Positions 1 through 13,400 of a stretch of 64,000 nucleotides of DNA are shown here, piece by piece (the first letter of the stretch is position 1; every line of letters begins with the position of its first letter). The stretch is taken from NCBI GenBank assembly GCA_964019135.1, contig OZ025248.1, forward strand, positions 50,337,670 through 50,401,669. Reading direction: 5' to 3'. A program made the position numbers and the translations under genes. The DNA is from Arenicola marina (Eukaryota; Annelida; Polychaeta; Arenicolidae). The notes under the pieces were generated by a model. The model made no database searches. It was not told where the DNA came from and saw only the letters and a program-made list of their open reading frames with translations.

Positions 1-945
1 ACCCCCCTCTCCCCGTGACACCCCAACCCATGACCCTCACCTCACGACGACCGTCACCATGATAACCCACCCCCCTCTCTCCGTGACACCCCAATACATA
101 ACCCTCACCTCACAACGACCGTCACCATGATAACCCACCCCCCTCTCTCCGTGACACCCCAATACATAACCCTCACCTCACAACGACCGTCACCATGATA
201 ACCCACCCCCCTCTCCCCGTGACACCCCAACCCATAACCCCACCTCACGACGGCCGTCACCATGATAACCCACCCACCCCTCTCCCCGTGACACCCCAAC
301 CCATAACTCCCACCTCACAACGACCGTCACCATGATAACCCACCCCCCTCTCCCCGTGACACCCCAACCCATAACCCCCGCCTCACGACGGCCGTCACCA
401 TGATAACCCACCCACCCCTCTCCCCGTGACACCCCAACCCATAACTCCCACCTCACAACGACCGTCACCTTGATAACCCACCCCCCTCTCCCCGTGACAC
501 CCCAACCCGTAACCCCCACCTCAGGGCTACCGTCACCATGATAACCCACCCCCCTCTCCCCGTGACACCCCAACCCATGACCCTCACCTCACGACGACCG
601 TCACCATGATAACCCACCCCCCTCTCTCCGTGACACCCCAATACATAACCCCACCTCACGACGGCCGTCACCATGATAACCCACCCACCCCTCTCCCCGT
701 GACACCCCAACCCATAACTCCCACCTCACAACGACCGTCACCATGATAACCCACCCCCCTCTCCCCGTGACACCCCAACCCATAACCCCCGCCTCACGAC
801 GGCCGTCACCATGATAACCCACCCACCCCTCTCCCCGTGACACCCCAACCCATAACTCCCACCTCACAACGACCGTCACCTTGATAACCCACCCCCCTCT
901 CCCCGTGACACCCCAACCCGTAACCCCCACCTCACGACAGACACC
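1..945. repeat. Minisatellite, ~68 bp unit
   Basis: About 14 copies of a C-rich unit built on gaccgtcaccatgataaccc followed by tctccccgtgacacccc. Two longer blocks repeat in the same order (near 190-570 and 600-950), so there is a higher-order structure. The array is cut by the window edge and presumably lies in an MDN1 intron. Minus-strand ORFs across it are repeat artefacts. Confidence 0.95.
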
Positions 946-1391
946 CCCCACCTACTATACGATATTATTTTGCATTGCATTGGGCACAACGAGGTATTGC
1001 GCTGTGTGAAATCATGTGAACTGTTGGTGTTTGAGGATACGTTTGTGCCTATAAAGGCTTCTAGGAACCTCCCTATAAATAATTGGTAAGCCAGCTGAGC
1101 AAACACATCAACAGGTCGTGGGTTCGAAACCTGACCTCTGCATCTGGAGTATGCAGAGGTTGTTTCATCCAATCCCATGTCATTGTCCCGGGAGCCTTGT
1201 TGGCCTGGTTTACCTTTCATGCGCCCAACGGAGACCTGAAATCCAAACAGTTCATTTTCTACCTCTTCAGGTCCTTAATTTATATCTTCATATAGGGACA
1301 GAGAGACTGGATTATATTGTGTTGGTGTTAACTACAAACAGATCAGTGTGTAGAACTTGCTTCCTGACTCTCGTGTCTTTGTTTTCTGCAG
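946..1391. other. Intron sequence with a tRNA-like promoter remnant
   Basis: No exon found. A perfect Pol III B-box consensus (ggttcgaaacc, 1121-1131) with a degenerate A-box about 34 nt upstream suggests the head of a decayed tRNA-derived SINE. Confidence 0.4.
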
Positions 1392-1465
1392 GACTCCCTG
1401 TCCGGTGTGCAAGGGATCAAGGCTCAGGTGGATGCGGTGCTTGGGGGACAGCGATGCTACACAAT
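1392..1465 (+). CDS. MDN1: MDN1 exon (first visible)
   Basis: 74 nt between acceptor ttttctgcag and donor gtaagt. It reads DSLSGVQGIKAQVDAVLGGQ and further residues and leaves two bases, which the next exon completes. It is weakly conserved, so the call rests on splice sites and phase. Confidence 0.6.
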
Positions 1466-4400
1466 GTAAGTAGTCGGGGGCTCATGTTGTGTTACTGCTG
1501 AGGGGGGGGGGGGGGGTGAGAATGAACTCTAGCGGGCTGCTACAGCCTGATGTCTGGCCAATACAATGGCCCTGCACTGGCGCCATTGTTTTATTGTATA
1601 ATCTATTTACTAACCATTCGCTTATGCATCTGAGGCGCCAAAACGATATGCGACCCGGCGAACGCACTCACCCACTGCCATGACACCCCAACCCATGACA
1701 CCCCAACCCATCACACCTCAACCCATCATACCCCAACCCATCACACCTCAACCCATCACACCTCAACCCATCACACCTCAACCCATCACACCCCAACCCA
1801 TCACACCCCAACCCATGACACCCCAACCCATGACACCCCAACCCATGACACCCCAAGCCATGACACCCCAACCCATAACACCCCAACCCATGACACCCCA
1901 AACCCATGACACCCCAACCCATGACACCCCAACCCATGACACCCAACCCATGACACCCCAAGCCATGACACCCCACCCATGACACCCCAAGACATGACAC
2001 CCCAACCCATGACACCCAACCCATGACACCCCAACCCATGACACCCAACCCATGACACCCCAAGCCATGACACCCCAAGACATGACACCCCAACCCTAGA
2101 CACCCCAACCCATGACACCCCAACCCATGACACCCAACCCATGACACCCCAAGCCATGACACCCCAAGACATGACACCCCAACCCATGACACCCCAACCC
2201 ATGACACCCCAACCCATGACACCCCAAGCCATGACACCCCAACCCATGACACCCCAACCCATGACACCCAACCCATGACACCCCAAGCCATGACACCCCA
2301 ACTCATGACACCCCAACCCATGACACCCCAACCCATGACACCCCAAGCCATGACACCACAACCCATGACACCCCAACCCATCACACCTCAACCCATTACA
2401 CCCCAACCCATGGCACCCCAACCCATCACACCCCAACCCATCACACCTCAACCCATCACACCTCAACCCATCACACCCCAACCCATCACACCTCAACCCA
2501 TCACACCTCAACCCATCACACCTCAACCCATCACACCCAAACCCATCACACCCCAACCCATCACACCCCAACCCATCACACCTCAACCCATCACACCCCA
2601 ACCCATCACACCTCAACCCATCACACCTCAACCCATCACACCTCAACCCATCACACCTCAACCCATCACACATCAACCCATCACACCCCAACCCATCACA
2701 CCCCAACCCATCACACCCCAACCCATCACACCCCAACCCATCACACCCCAACCCATCACACCCCAACCCATGGCACCCCAACCCATCACACCCCAAGCCA
2801 TGACACCCCAACCCATGACACCCCAACCCATCACACCCAACCCATCACACCCCAACCCATCACACCCCAACCCATCACACCTCAACCCATCACACCCCAA
2901 CCCATCACACCTCAACCCATCACACCTCAACCCATCACACCTCAACCCATCACACCCAAACCCATCACACCCCAACCCATCACACCCCAACCCATCACAC
3001 CTCAACCCATCACACCCCAACCCATCACACCTCAACCCATCACACCTCAACCCATCACACCTCAACCCATCACACCCCAACCCATCACACCCCAACCCAT
3101 CACACCCAACCCATCACACCCCAACCCATCACACCCCAACCCATCACACCTCAACCCATCACACCTCAACCCATCACACCCCAACCCATCACACCTCAAC
3201 CCATCACACCTCAACCCATCACACCCAAACCCATCACACCCCAACCCATCACACCCCAACCCATCACACCCCAACCCATCACACCTCAACCCATCACACC
3301 CCAACCCATCACACCTCAACCCATCACACCTCAACCCATCACACCTCAACCCATCACACATTAACCCATCACACCCCAACCCATCACACCCCAACCCATC
3401 ACACCCCAAACCATCACACCCCAACCCATCACACCCCAACCCATCACACCCCAACCCATGGCACCCAAACCCATCACACCCCAAGCCATGACACCCCAAC
3501 CCATCACACCCCAACCCATCACACCCCAACCCATAACCACCTACCTTAGTACTAAACATATAGGTGTTACAAAAACTACATTATGTAAATATTACAAGGT
3601 TTACATTAGGTTAGTATTCCAAGGACTACGTAATGTAGGTATTGGAAGGACTGTAGGAATACCTATAGCTATATAACATATGTATTTTCAATGTCTGCAC
3701 GACAGGTTGACGGTCGCAATGCTGACAGATGGCTTCACCAAGCTGCAGGCTCTGTCGACCCAACTCGGCGGTCTTCGGGACAAGTTTTCCCACCCCAAGA
3801 CCGGTGAGAGCCATCCACTGGCCGCTTCCCTGGCCTACCTACAGGGGGAGCTGCAGGTGGCAGCCTCAGACTTCGCCACGTGGCTGGTGTGTACGCAACG
3901 ACTGGCGACATCTAGCGGTGTACAGAAGGATGCGGACGCGGTTGACGAAGGGGACCAGCTTGATGAAGGATTGGCTGACGAAGGGAACCAGCTTGATGAA
4001 GGATTGGTTGAGGAAGGGAACCAGTCTGCTGTGGCAGGGAACCAACTTTATGAAGGACTAGCTGTGGAGATGGAGGATCTGGTGGCAGAGGTTCTGCTGG
4101 TGGTCCAGTCACTGTGGAAGAAGGCCAAGTGCCCCCCTACCCCTGACCTGCCCTCTCAGATAGAGACCGGGGGTGGGGACGTCAGCCCCCCCGACACAGC
4201 GCAGGGCCAACATGACGGTAAAGCCTTGCGTAATAAACAGGGAAATAAACGCAAAGTTTAATCGAAAATAACGATTAAATTAACTGACTAATGTCTCTAT
4301 TGTAGACCTACTGCCGTGCTGCTGTATGGCGGCGATACAGCGATAGCTACCAAAGGCCACCGAACTAGTCCATTCCGACGGTCTGTTCTCATGCTGTACA

Positions 4401-7400
4401 TGTATCAAATGAAACTCTACTCGATGTCATTGCATGGCTATTTAGCATGTGCATTGAGATGCACTTGTTCAAACGCGTACTTTGTTACGGTTTTAGATGA
4501 TTCCGTTGCCATGGAGAACCTGATCACAGAACACCTGAATGCTGCTCTATGGATGGACGTGAAGACCTTGAAGATGGACCAGGTACTGTTCACTGAGGGG
4601 GTCGCCAAATGGTCTGTTTGGGGAACATTACCATGTGTACGCAATATATTAGTGCACCATGGCCGATTATGAGAATAACCTTGTATTGTGGCCTAATGGT
4701 AATACATATTATATTTTAGTTTTATTATTACATCATTACATTGCAAACCGGAACCTTTTTGAATCCTGTTGAAAGTCCTGTTTTTATGTTATATGATGAT
4801 GGAAGATTACGGATGTTGTTATAGACATTAGTATAAGCGTTATTACCGACAGACGTTTAAAGACCTCTAAACGCTTCTGTCAGTATGGTCGATATTGCAA
4901 AGCTGGGTTTTTATAATTATTTATTATGACGAAAAGTGTCTGTTTCGAGTGTCCGTCTCTCTGTATATCTGTATAGTCGTCCGTAGAGATATAACTGTCG
5001 GTCGCCTGCATACATCGTTGTCAAACGTTATTGAATGTTCCCGAAAGACAAAACCCAGGCCAAGTTCGTTATTGGGGAACTTCGCTTGCAGGTCATGGTC
5101 GCAGTGACCTTTTTTGTCCAAACTCATTTTCCGATCGTCCATAGTATTACAAATAAAGACATTCAGTTAGAGCCAAAGGATCAATACTTTGTCCAAATTT
5201 GCGAAATTCACCGAATTCGATTTCAGATATATTACTTGGATCGTTACCAAGCGCTACATAGACATTAACAGAGATAACGTTGTCAAACAGGATGGCGATC
5301 TGAGTACTTTCCGTTTCCATGGTGATCAAAATCTCTACGGTTATCGTTGGGAAGTTCAAGTTTCCCAGCTCAAACGTCAAGGCCATTGCATCAATAAAAA
5401 GACGATCGAGGCGTGCCTTCGCTTAACTTTGGGCGTAGCTGGATGGGACTAGTGTCAATATTTCTTCAATATGAACCATTTTTGTTTGCGTAATAATCGT
5501 TTTCCGGAAAATTGACGTTTAATTCATTGCATTGGCCTAAATTGAAAATTAAAGAAAACGTCTTCCCACCTTGGCTTTTTTGGTCACCCTCAGACCCCAA
5601 GTATGTTAAGGGGCTCCACCATTGTGACCGACATTGCATGGTTACATCTCCCCAGGTTGGGCAGCAGCTGAAGGCTGTGATGGACAAGGTGCTGACCTGG
5701 ACTGACGACACGTCGGGGCGATTCAGGCTCAGTGTCCGGGGGTGCAGGCTGCTAGCGGGCGGGCTGCCGCTACTGACGCACCACGTGGCCCTCGCTCAGG
5801 TCGTCCTCACAGCGTCCATCGCCGCCCACCGATCCACCGCCAAGCTGCTGTCAGTCCTACTGGCCGTCTTCAGCGAACTCGCCCTCAAGGTGTGTACGGC
5901 CCAACGGCCTCCACACCACTCAGCACCACTCCACGCGGCCTCTTGTATGTAACGTATGTGCCTGGTGTGTTGCCGTGTTACTTAATGGATCCTAATCCGA
6001 ACTCTGAATGGTCAAAGCCGTAACAAAGTGACGTAGATGCAGGTTCCGGTTTAATTGCCAAATAGAGGCAGGTGAAGGTTTTATGTAAGTGTTCCGATGA
6101 ATTGGTCTTTTTGAGAAAGTAAGTAACTAGCAGATGTTTGAATTCGTTATATATCTAAAATAGCATTTTAACCTGCGATATTTTGTAGCGGAGTTTTTAA
6201 CAAAAGAAAAAGTATGATGGACCGTCTCATGCGTACAGCGCACCAGCTCTTCAAAGTGCGCTCAGATAATCCGCCACGGTTTATCTTGTGACGTCACAAA
6301 TCACTACTCCGTGCGTGGGTTTGGGAATGGATTGTTTGATGCTTGAATTTACTGTGGTGAGTTTAGATGTTAACATTGATGGCATAGGATTCCTCTTGAT
6401 AAATGGCTTTAATAACCACTAACGTTTGTTGTTGACTGGGTATGTTGTGGTGACCGCCCCTGATAGTGCTGGAGCGGTTTGTGGTTGACAGGGTATGTTG
6501 TGGTGACCACCCCTGACAGTGCTGGAGCGGTTTGTGGTTGACTGGGTATGTTGTGGTGACCACCCCTGACAGTGCTGGAGCGGTTTGTGGTTGACAGGGT
6601 ATGTTGTGGTGACCACCCCTGACAGTGCTGGAGCGGTTTGTAGTTGACAGGGTATGTTGTGGTGACCACCCCTGACAGTGCTGGAGCGGTTTGTGGTTGA
6701 CATGGTATGTTGTGGTGACCACCCCTGACAGTGCTGGAGCGGTTTGTAGTTGACAGGGTATGTTGTGGGGACCACCCCTGACAGTGCTGGAGCGGTTTGT
6801 GGTTGACTGGGTATGTTGTGGTTTCTTTGACAGGGTTTCTGCTTGCCGGCCGAGTTCTCGGGAGAGGTTGATGATGACGGGGCCACGGACTTCAAGGACC
6901 TCGAGGGTGGCGGTCTAGGCGAGGGGGAGGGCGCCAAGGACGTCAGCGACCAGATCGAGAATGAGGATCAAGTAAGTATACCCACAGAAATCTGGTTGGA
7001 CGTATGCGTCACAGCTGAAAGCGGAGCCGGTATCTTAAGGCTGAACTGTCTTGTGCTGTATATTGGGTATGACTTCGCTATCTCGAATTTTTGTTTTCGT
7101 GATATAAAAATGCTAGCATTATTGTTTTGTGTGTTTGTGGATCAATTAAAGTTGTCGGTATTGGTAGGAAACTTTGTTACAAGGACATGACATGGTCACT
7201 GAATGGAGCGTTTTGTTTCAGCTTGATGAAGCTCGCAGGGAAGGTGAGGAGAAGGAGGAAGAGGACTTTGACCAGCAACCAGACATCGCGCCAGAAGACA
7301 ATGCCATAGAGATGTCGGGGGACATGGAGGGCAAGATGCATGACAATGAAGAACAAGGTATATAGCTTACAATTCGGTGCGTGTGGTATGCGAGCTATAT

Positions 7401-10400
7401 TTTGATGTAGCGAAAAATTGAATCGTGCTATGTAAAGTCCGTGTTCTGTTAAGTGTCATGTACCAGGAGATGACAGTGTTCTGTTATGTTTCCTGTACCA
7501 GGAGATGACAGTGTTCTGTTACGTATCCTGTACCAGGAGATGACAGTGTTCTGTTATGTGTCCTGTACCAGGAGATGACCGTGTTCTGTTTTGTGTCCTG
7601 TACCAGGAGATGACAGTGTTCTGTTATGTGTCCTGTACCAGGAGATGATAGTGTTCTGTTATGTGTCCTGTACCAGGAGATGACAGTGTTCTGTTACGTA
7701 TCCTGTACCAGGAGATGACAGTGTTCTGTTATGTGTCTTGTACCAGGAGCTGACAGTGTTCTGTTATGTGTCCTGTACCAGGAGATGATAGTGTTCTGTT
7801 ATGTGTCCTGTACCAGGAGATAACAGTGTTCTGTTTTGTGTCCTGTACCAGGAGATGACAGTGTTCTGTTATGTGTCCTGTACCAGGATATGATAGTGTT
7901 CTGTTACGTGTCCTGTACCAGGAGATAACAGTGTTCTGTTATGTGTCCTGTACCAGGAGATGACAGTGTTCTGTTATGTGTCCTGTACCAGGAGATGATA
8001 GTGTTCTGTTATGTGTCCTGTACCAGGAGATGATAGTGTTCTGTTATGTGTGATGTACCAGGAGATAACAGTGTTCTGTTATGTGTCATGTACTAGGAGG
8101 TGACAGTGTTCTGTTATGTGTCCTGTACCAGGAGATAAAAGTGTTCTGTTACGTGTCCTGTACCAGGAGATGACAGTTTTCTGTTATGTGTCATGTACTA
8201 GGAGATGACAGTGTTCTGTTATGTGTCCTGTACCAGAAGATGACAGTGTTCTGTCATGTGTCTTGTACCAGGAGATGACAGTGTTCTGTTATGTGTCCTG
8301 TACCAGGAGATGACAGTGTTCTGTTATGTGTCCTGTACCAGGAGATGATAGTGTTCTGTTATGTGTCCTGTACCAGGAGATGATAGTGTTCTGTTATGTG
8401 TGATGTACCAGGAGGTAACAGTGTTCTGTTATGTGTCATGTACTAGGAGGTGACAGTGTTCTGTTATGTGTCCTGTACCAGGAGATAAAAGTGTTCTGTT
8501 ACGTGTCCTGTACCAGGAGATGACAGTTTTCTGTTATGTGTCATGTACTAGGAGATGACAGTGTTCTGTTATGTGTCCTGTACCAGAAGATGACAGTGTT
8601 CTGTCATGTGTCTTGTACCAGGAGATGACAGTGTTCTGTTATGTGTCCTGTACCAGGAGATGACAGTGTTCTGTTATGTGTCGTGTACCAGGAGATGACA
8701 GTGTTCTGTTACGTGTCCTGTACCAGGAGATGACAGTTTTCTGTTATGTGTCTTGTACTAGGAGATGACAGTGTTCTGTTATGTGTCCTGTACCAGGAGA
8801 TGACAGTGTTCTGTTATGTGTCCTGTACCAGGAGATGACAGTGTTCTGTTACGTGTCCTGTACCAGGAGATGATAGTGTTCTGTTATGTGTCCTGTACCA
8901 GGAGATGACAGTTTTCTGTTATATGTCATGTACTAGGAGATGACAGTTTTCTGTTATGTGTCCTGTACCAGGAGATGACAGTGTTCTGTTACGTGTCCTG
9001 TACCAGGATATGACAGTTTTCTGTTATGTGTCCTGTACTAGGAGATGACAGTTTCTGTTATGTGTCCTGTACCAGGAGATGACAGTGTTCTGTTACGTGT
9101 CCTGTACCAGGAGATGACAGTGTTCTGTTATGTGTCCTGTACCAGAAGATGACAGTGTTCTGTTAAGTGTCCTGTACCAGGAGATGACAGTGTTCTGTTA
9201 CGTGTCCTGTACCAGAAGATGACAGTGTTCTGTTACGTGTCCTGTGCCAGGAGATGACAGTGTTCTGTTACGTGTCCTGTACCAGGAGATGACAGTGTTC
9301 TGTTATGTGTCATGTACTAGGAGGTGACAGTGTTCTGTTATGTGTCCTGTACCAGGAGATAAAAGTGTTCTGTTACGTGTCCTGTACCAGGAGATAAAAG
9401 TGTTCTGTTACGTGTCCTGTACCAGGAGATGACAGTTTTCTGTTATGTGTCATGTACTAGGAGATGACAGTGTTCTGTTATGTGTCATGTACTAGGAGGT
9501 GACAGTGTTCTGTTATGTGTCATGTACTAGGAGGTGACAGTGTTCTGTTATGTGTCCTGTACCAGGAGATAAAAGTGTTCTGTTACGTGTCCTGTACCAG
9601 GAGATGACAGTTTTCTGTTATGTGTCATGTACTAGGAGATGACAGTGTTCTGTTATGTGTCCTGTACCAGAAGATGACAGTGTTCTGTCATGTGTCTTGT
9701 ACCAGGAGATGACAGTGTTCTGTTATGTGTCCTGTACCAGGAGATGACAGTGTTCTGTTATGTGTCGTGTACCAGGTGATGACAGTGTTCTGTTATGTGT
9801 CCTGTACCAGGAGATGACAGTTTTCTGTTATGTGTCTTGTACTAGGAGATGACAGTGTTCTGTTATGTGTCCTGTACCAGGAGATGACAGTGTTCTGTTA
9901 TGTGTCCTGTACCAGGAGATGACAGTGTTCTGTTACGTGTCCTGTACCAGGAGATGATAGTGTTCTGTTATGTGTCCTGTACCAGGAGATGACAGTTTTC
10001 TGTTATATGTCATGTACTAGGAGATGACAGTTTTCTGTTATGTGTCCTGTACCAGGAGATGACAGTGTTCTGTTACGTGTCCTGTACCAGGATATGACAG
10101 TTTTCTGTTATGTGTCCTGTACTAGGAGATGACAGTTTTCTGTTATGTGTCCTGTACCAGGAGATGACAGTGTTCTGTTACGTGTCCTGTACCAGGAGAT
10201 GACAGTGTTCTGTTATGTGTCCTGTACCAGAAGATGACAGTGTTCTGTTAAGTGTCCTGTACCAGGAGATGACAGTGTTCTGTTACGTGTCCTGTACCAG
10301 AAGATGACAGTGTTCTGTTACGTGTCCTGTGCCAGGAGATAACAGTGTTCTGTTACGTGTCCTGTACCAGGAGATGACAGTGTTCTGTTATGTGTCGTGT

Positions 10401-13400
10401 ACCAGGAGATGACAGTGTTTTGTTATGTGTCCGGTACCAGGAGATGACAGTGTTCTGTTATGTGTCATGTACTAGGAGATGACAGTGTTCTGTTACGTGT
10501 CCTGTACCAGGAGATGACAGTGTTCTGTTACGTGTCCTGTACCAGGAGATGACAGTGTTCTGTTACGTGTCCTGTACCAGGAGATGACAGTTTTCTGTTA
10601 TGTGTCATGTACTAGGAGATGACAGTGTTCTGTTATGTGTCCTGTACCAGGAGATGACAGTGTTCTGTTATGTGTCGTGTACCAGGAGATGACAGTGTTC
10701 TGTTATGTGTCCTGTACCAGGAGATGACAGTGTTCTGTTATGTATCCTGTACCAGGAGATGACAGTGGCTCTGAGGACGATGGCAAAGATCAGGAGAACG
10801 ACCTGGACAGAGAAATGGGTGACCTTGGGGAAAACGCGGCGGACAAGTTGGATGAGCAGCTCTGGGGCAGTGACGACGAGGATGAGCAGCATGAAGGGGA
10901 GGTAATCAGATGCTCTGTAGTATGATACTTTAATGATATTACTAAATATCTCGGTGCCATGGGTTTAATATATGACATTTGTGGTCCCATCACTTCTCAG
11001 CATTTGCCACTTTTGTGTCTACTTTCCATCTGTCACAATCTGCACCACTTGTGACGATATATGTTCTCAAAAACTTGATTTAGTCTGTCGTTTAAATTAA
11101 TTTAGTTATTATTATTTGCATTTGCTTTTGTATCCAGGACAAGAAAGAAGAGTTTGGCCCGGGGGCGGGTGCTCAGGAGGAAGAAGAGCTTGTTGCCAAG
11201 GACGATAACCAGGACAAGACAGAACAGCCAGATGGTCAAGACAAGAAGAAAGAGGAGAACAAGGAAGAAGGGGATGAGAACAAACAGAAACGGGAACTCG
11301 AACAAAATGACGAGGTAAACAATAATGAATGAATCGACAGACGAAAGATGTAGATAACCCTTATATCATATCTCATATTCACTATCATAGTATTGACAGC
11401 AGTTATTCCAGGGTTTCGATCCTTTTATGACCAAATGTTGCCACCGGTATATTTGTGCACGGCATGAAATGCTGACCGTGTTAAAACTGCCCCGGTTCCT
11501 TGTTTACGCACACTGGTACAGAGACCCTATGATGACGACGAAGTGGATCCCTATTACGACCAGACGCCTAAACCGGACGCCGAGCAACAGCAGGCCGACC
11601 TTCCGGATGACCTTGACCTTGATGGTGACGAGGAGGAAGGTGACGGGAAAGTGGAAGATGACGAGAAAGGCGGAGAGGGTATGTTCTTGTGAAAAGGGGG
11701 GAACGTTCTTGTGACAGAGAAGGTATGTTCTTGTAATAGAGAGGGTATGTTCTTGGGATAGAGAGGGTATGTTCTTGTGATAGAGAAGGTATGTTCTTGT
11801 GATAGGGTATGTTCCCTATCACAAGATAGGGAACGGTATGTTCTTGTGATAGAGAGGGTATGTTTTTGTGATGGAGAGGGTATGTTCTTGTGAAAAGGGG
11901 GGGGGGATGTTCTTGTGATAGAGAGGGTATGTTCTTGTGATAGGGTATGTTCCCTATCACAAGATAGGGAACGGTATGTTCTTGTGATAGAGACGGTATG
12001 TTTTTGTGATGGAGAGGGTATGTTCTTGTGATAGGATATGTTCTTGTGAGATATAGGGTATGTTCTTGTGATAGATAGGGTATGTTCTTGTGATAGAGGG
12101 TATTTTCTTGTGGTAGAGAGGGAATGTTCTTGTGATAGAGAGGGTATGTACAGGATCCCTAACTTGTAAACAGACTGAGTGGCAGATAAAGTGGTCATGA
12201 CATCTGTATCCGGGGCATGTGTCATGACATTTGTATCCTGGGCATGTGTCATGACATCTGTATCCGGAGCATGTGTCATGACATTTGTATCCGGGGCATG
12301 TGTCATGACATCTGTATCCGGGGCATGTGTCATGACATCTGTATCCGGGGCATGTGTCATGACATCTGTATCCTGGGCATGTGTCATGACATCTGTATCC
12401 GGAGCATGTGTCATGACATTTGTATCCTGGGCATGTGTCATGACATCTGTATCCGGAGCATGTGTCATGACATTTGTATCCGGGGCATGTGTCATGACAT
12501 TTGTATCTGGGGCATGTGTCATGACATCTGTATCCGGGGCATGTGTCATGACATCTGTATCCGGGGCATGTGTCATGACATCTGTATCCGGGGCATGTGT
12601 CATGACATCTGTATCCTGGGCATGCGTCATGACATCTGTATCCGGGGCATGTGTCATGACATCTGTATCCGGGGCATGTGTCATGACATCTGTATCCTGG
12701 GCATGCGTCATGACATCTGTATCCGGGGCATGTGTCATGACATCTGTATCCGGGGCATGTGTCATGACATCTGTATCCTGGGCATGCGTCATGACATCTG
12801 TATCCGGGGCATGTGTCATGACATCTGTATCCGGGGCATGTGTCATGACATCTGTATGCGGGGCATGTGTCATTGCATCTGTATCCGGGGCATGTGTCAT
12901 GACATCTGTATCCGGGGCATGTGTCATGACATCTGTATCCGAGGCATGTGTCATGACATCTGTATCCGGGGCATGTGCCATTACATCTGTATCCGGAGCA
13001 TGTGTCATGACATCTGTATCCGGGGCATGTGTCATTACATCTGTATCCGGGGCATGTGTCATGACATCTGTATCCGGGGCATGTGTCATGACATCTGTAT
13101 TCGGGGCATGTGTCATGACATCTGTATCCGAGGCATGTGTCATGACATCTGTATCCGGGGCATGTGTCATGACATCTGTATCCGGGGCATGTGCCATGAC
13201 ATCTGTATCCGAGGCATGTGTCATGACATCTGTATCCGAGGCATGTGTCATGACATCTGTATCCGGGGCATGTACCATTACATCTTTATCCGGAGCATGT
13301 GTCAGGACATCTGTATCCGGGGCATGTGTCATTACATCTGTATCCGGGGCATGTGTCATGACATCTGTATCCGGGGCATGTGTCATGACATCTGTATCCG

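Noticed and set aside
1678..3549. 424-residue MTPQP-repeat ORF as a proline-rich protein
   Set aside because: It is a by-product of the 15 bp unit. Single-base losses change the frame repeatedly, and it lies between two MDN1 exons.
7441..10767. CRISPR-like direct repeats
   Set aside because: Repeats are contiguous with no unique spacers, and the context is a eukaryotic intron.
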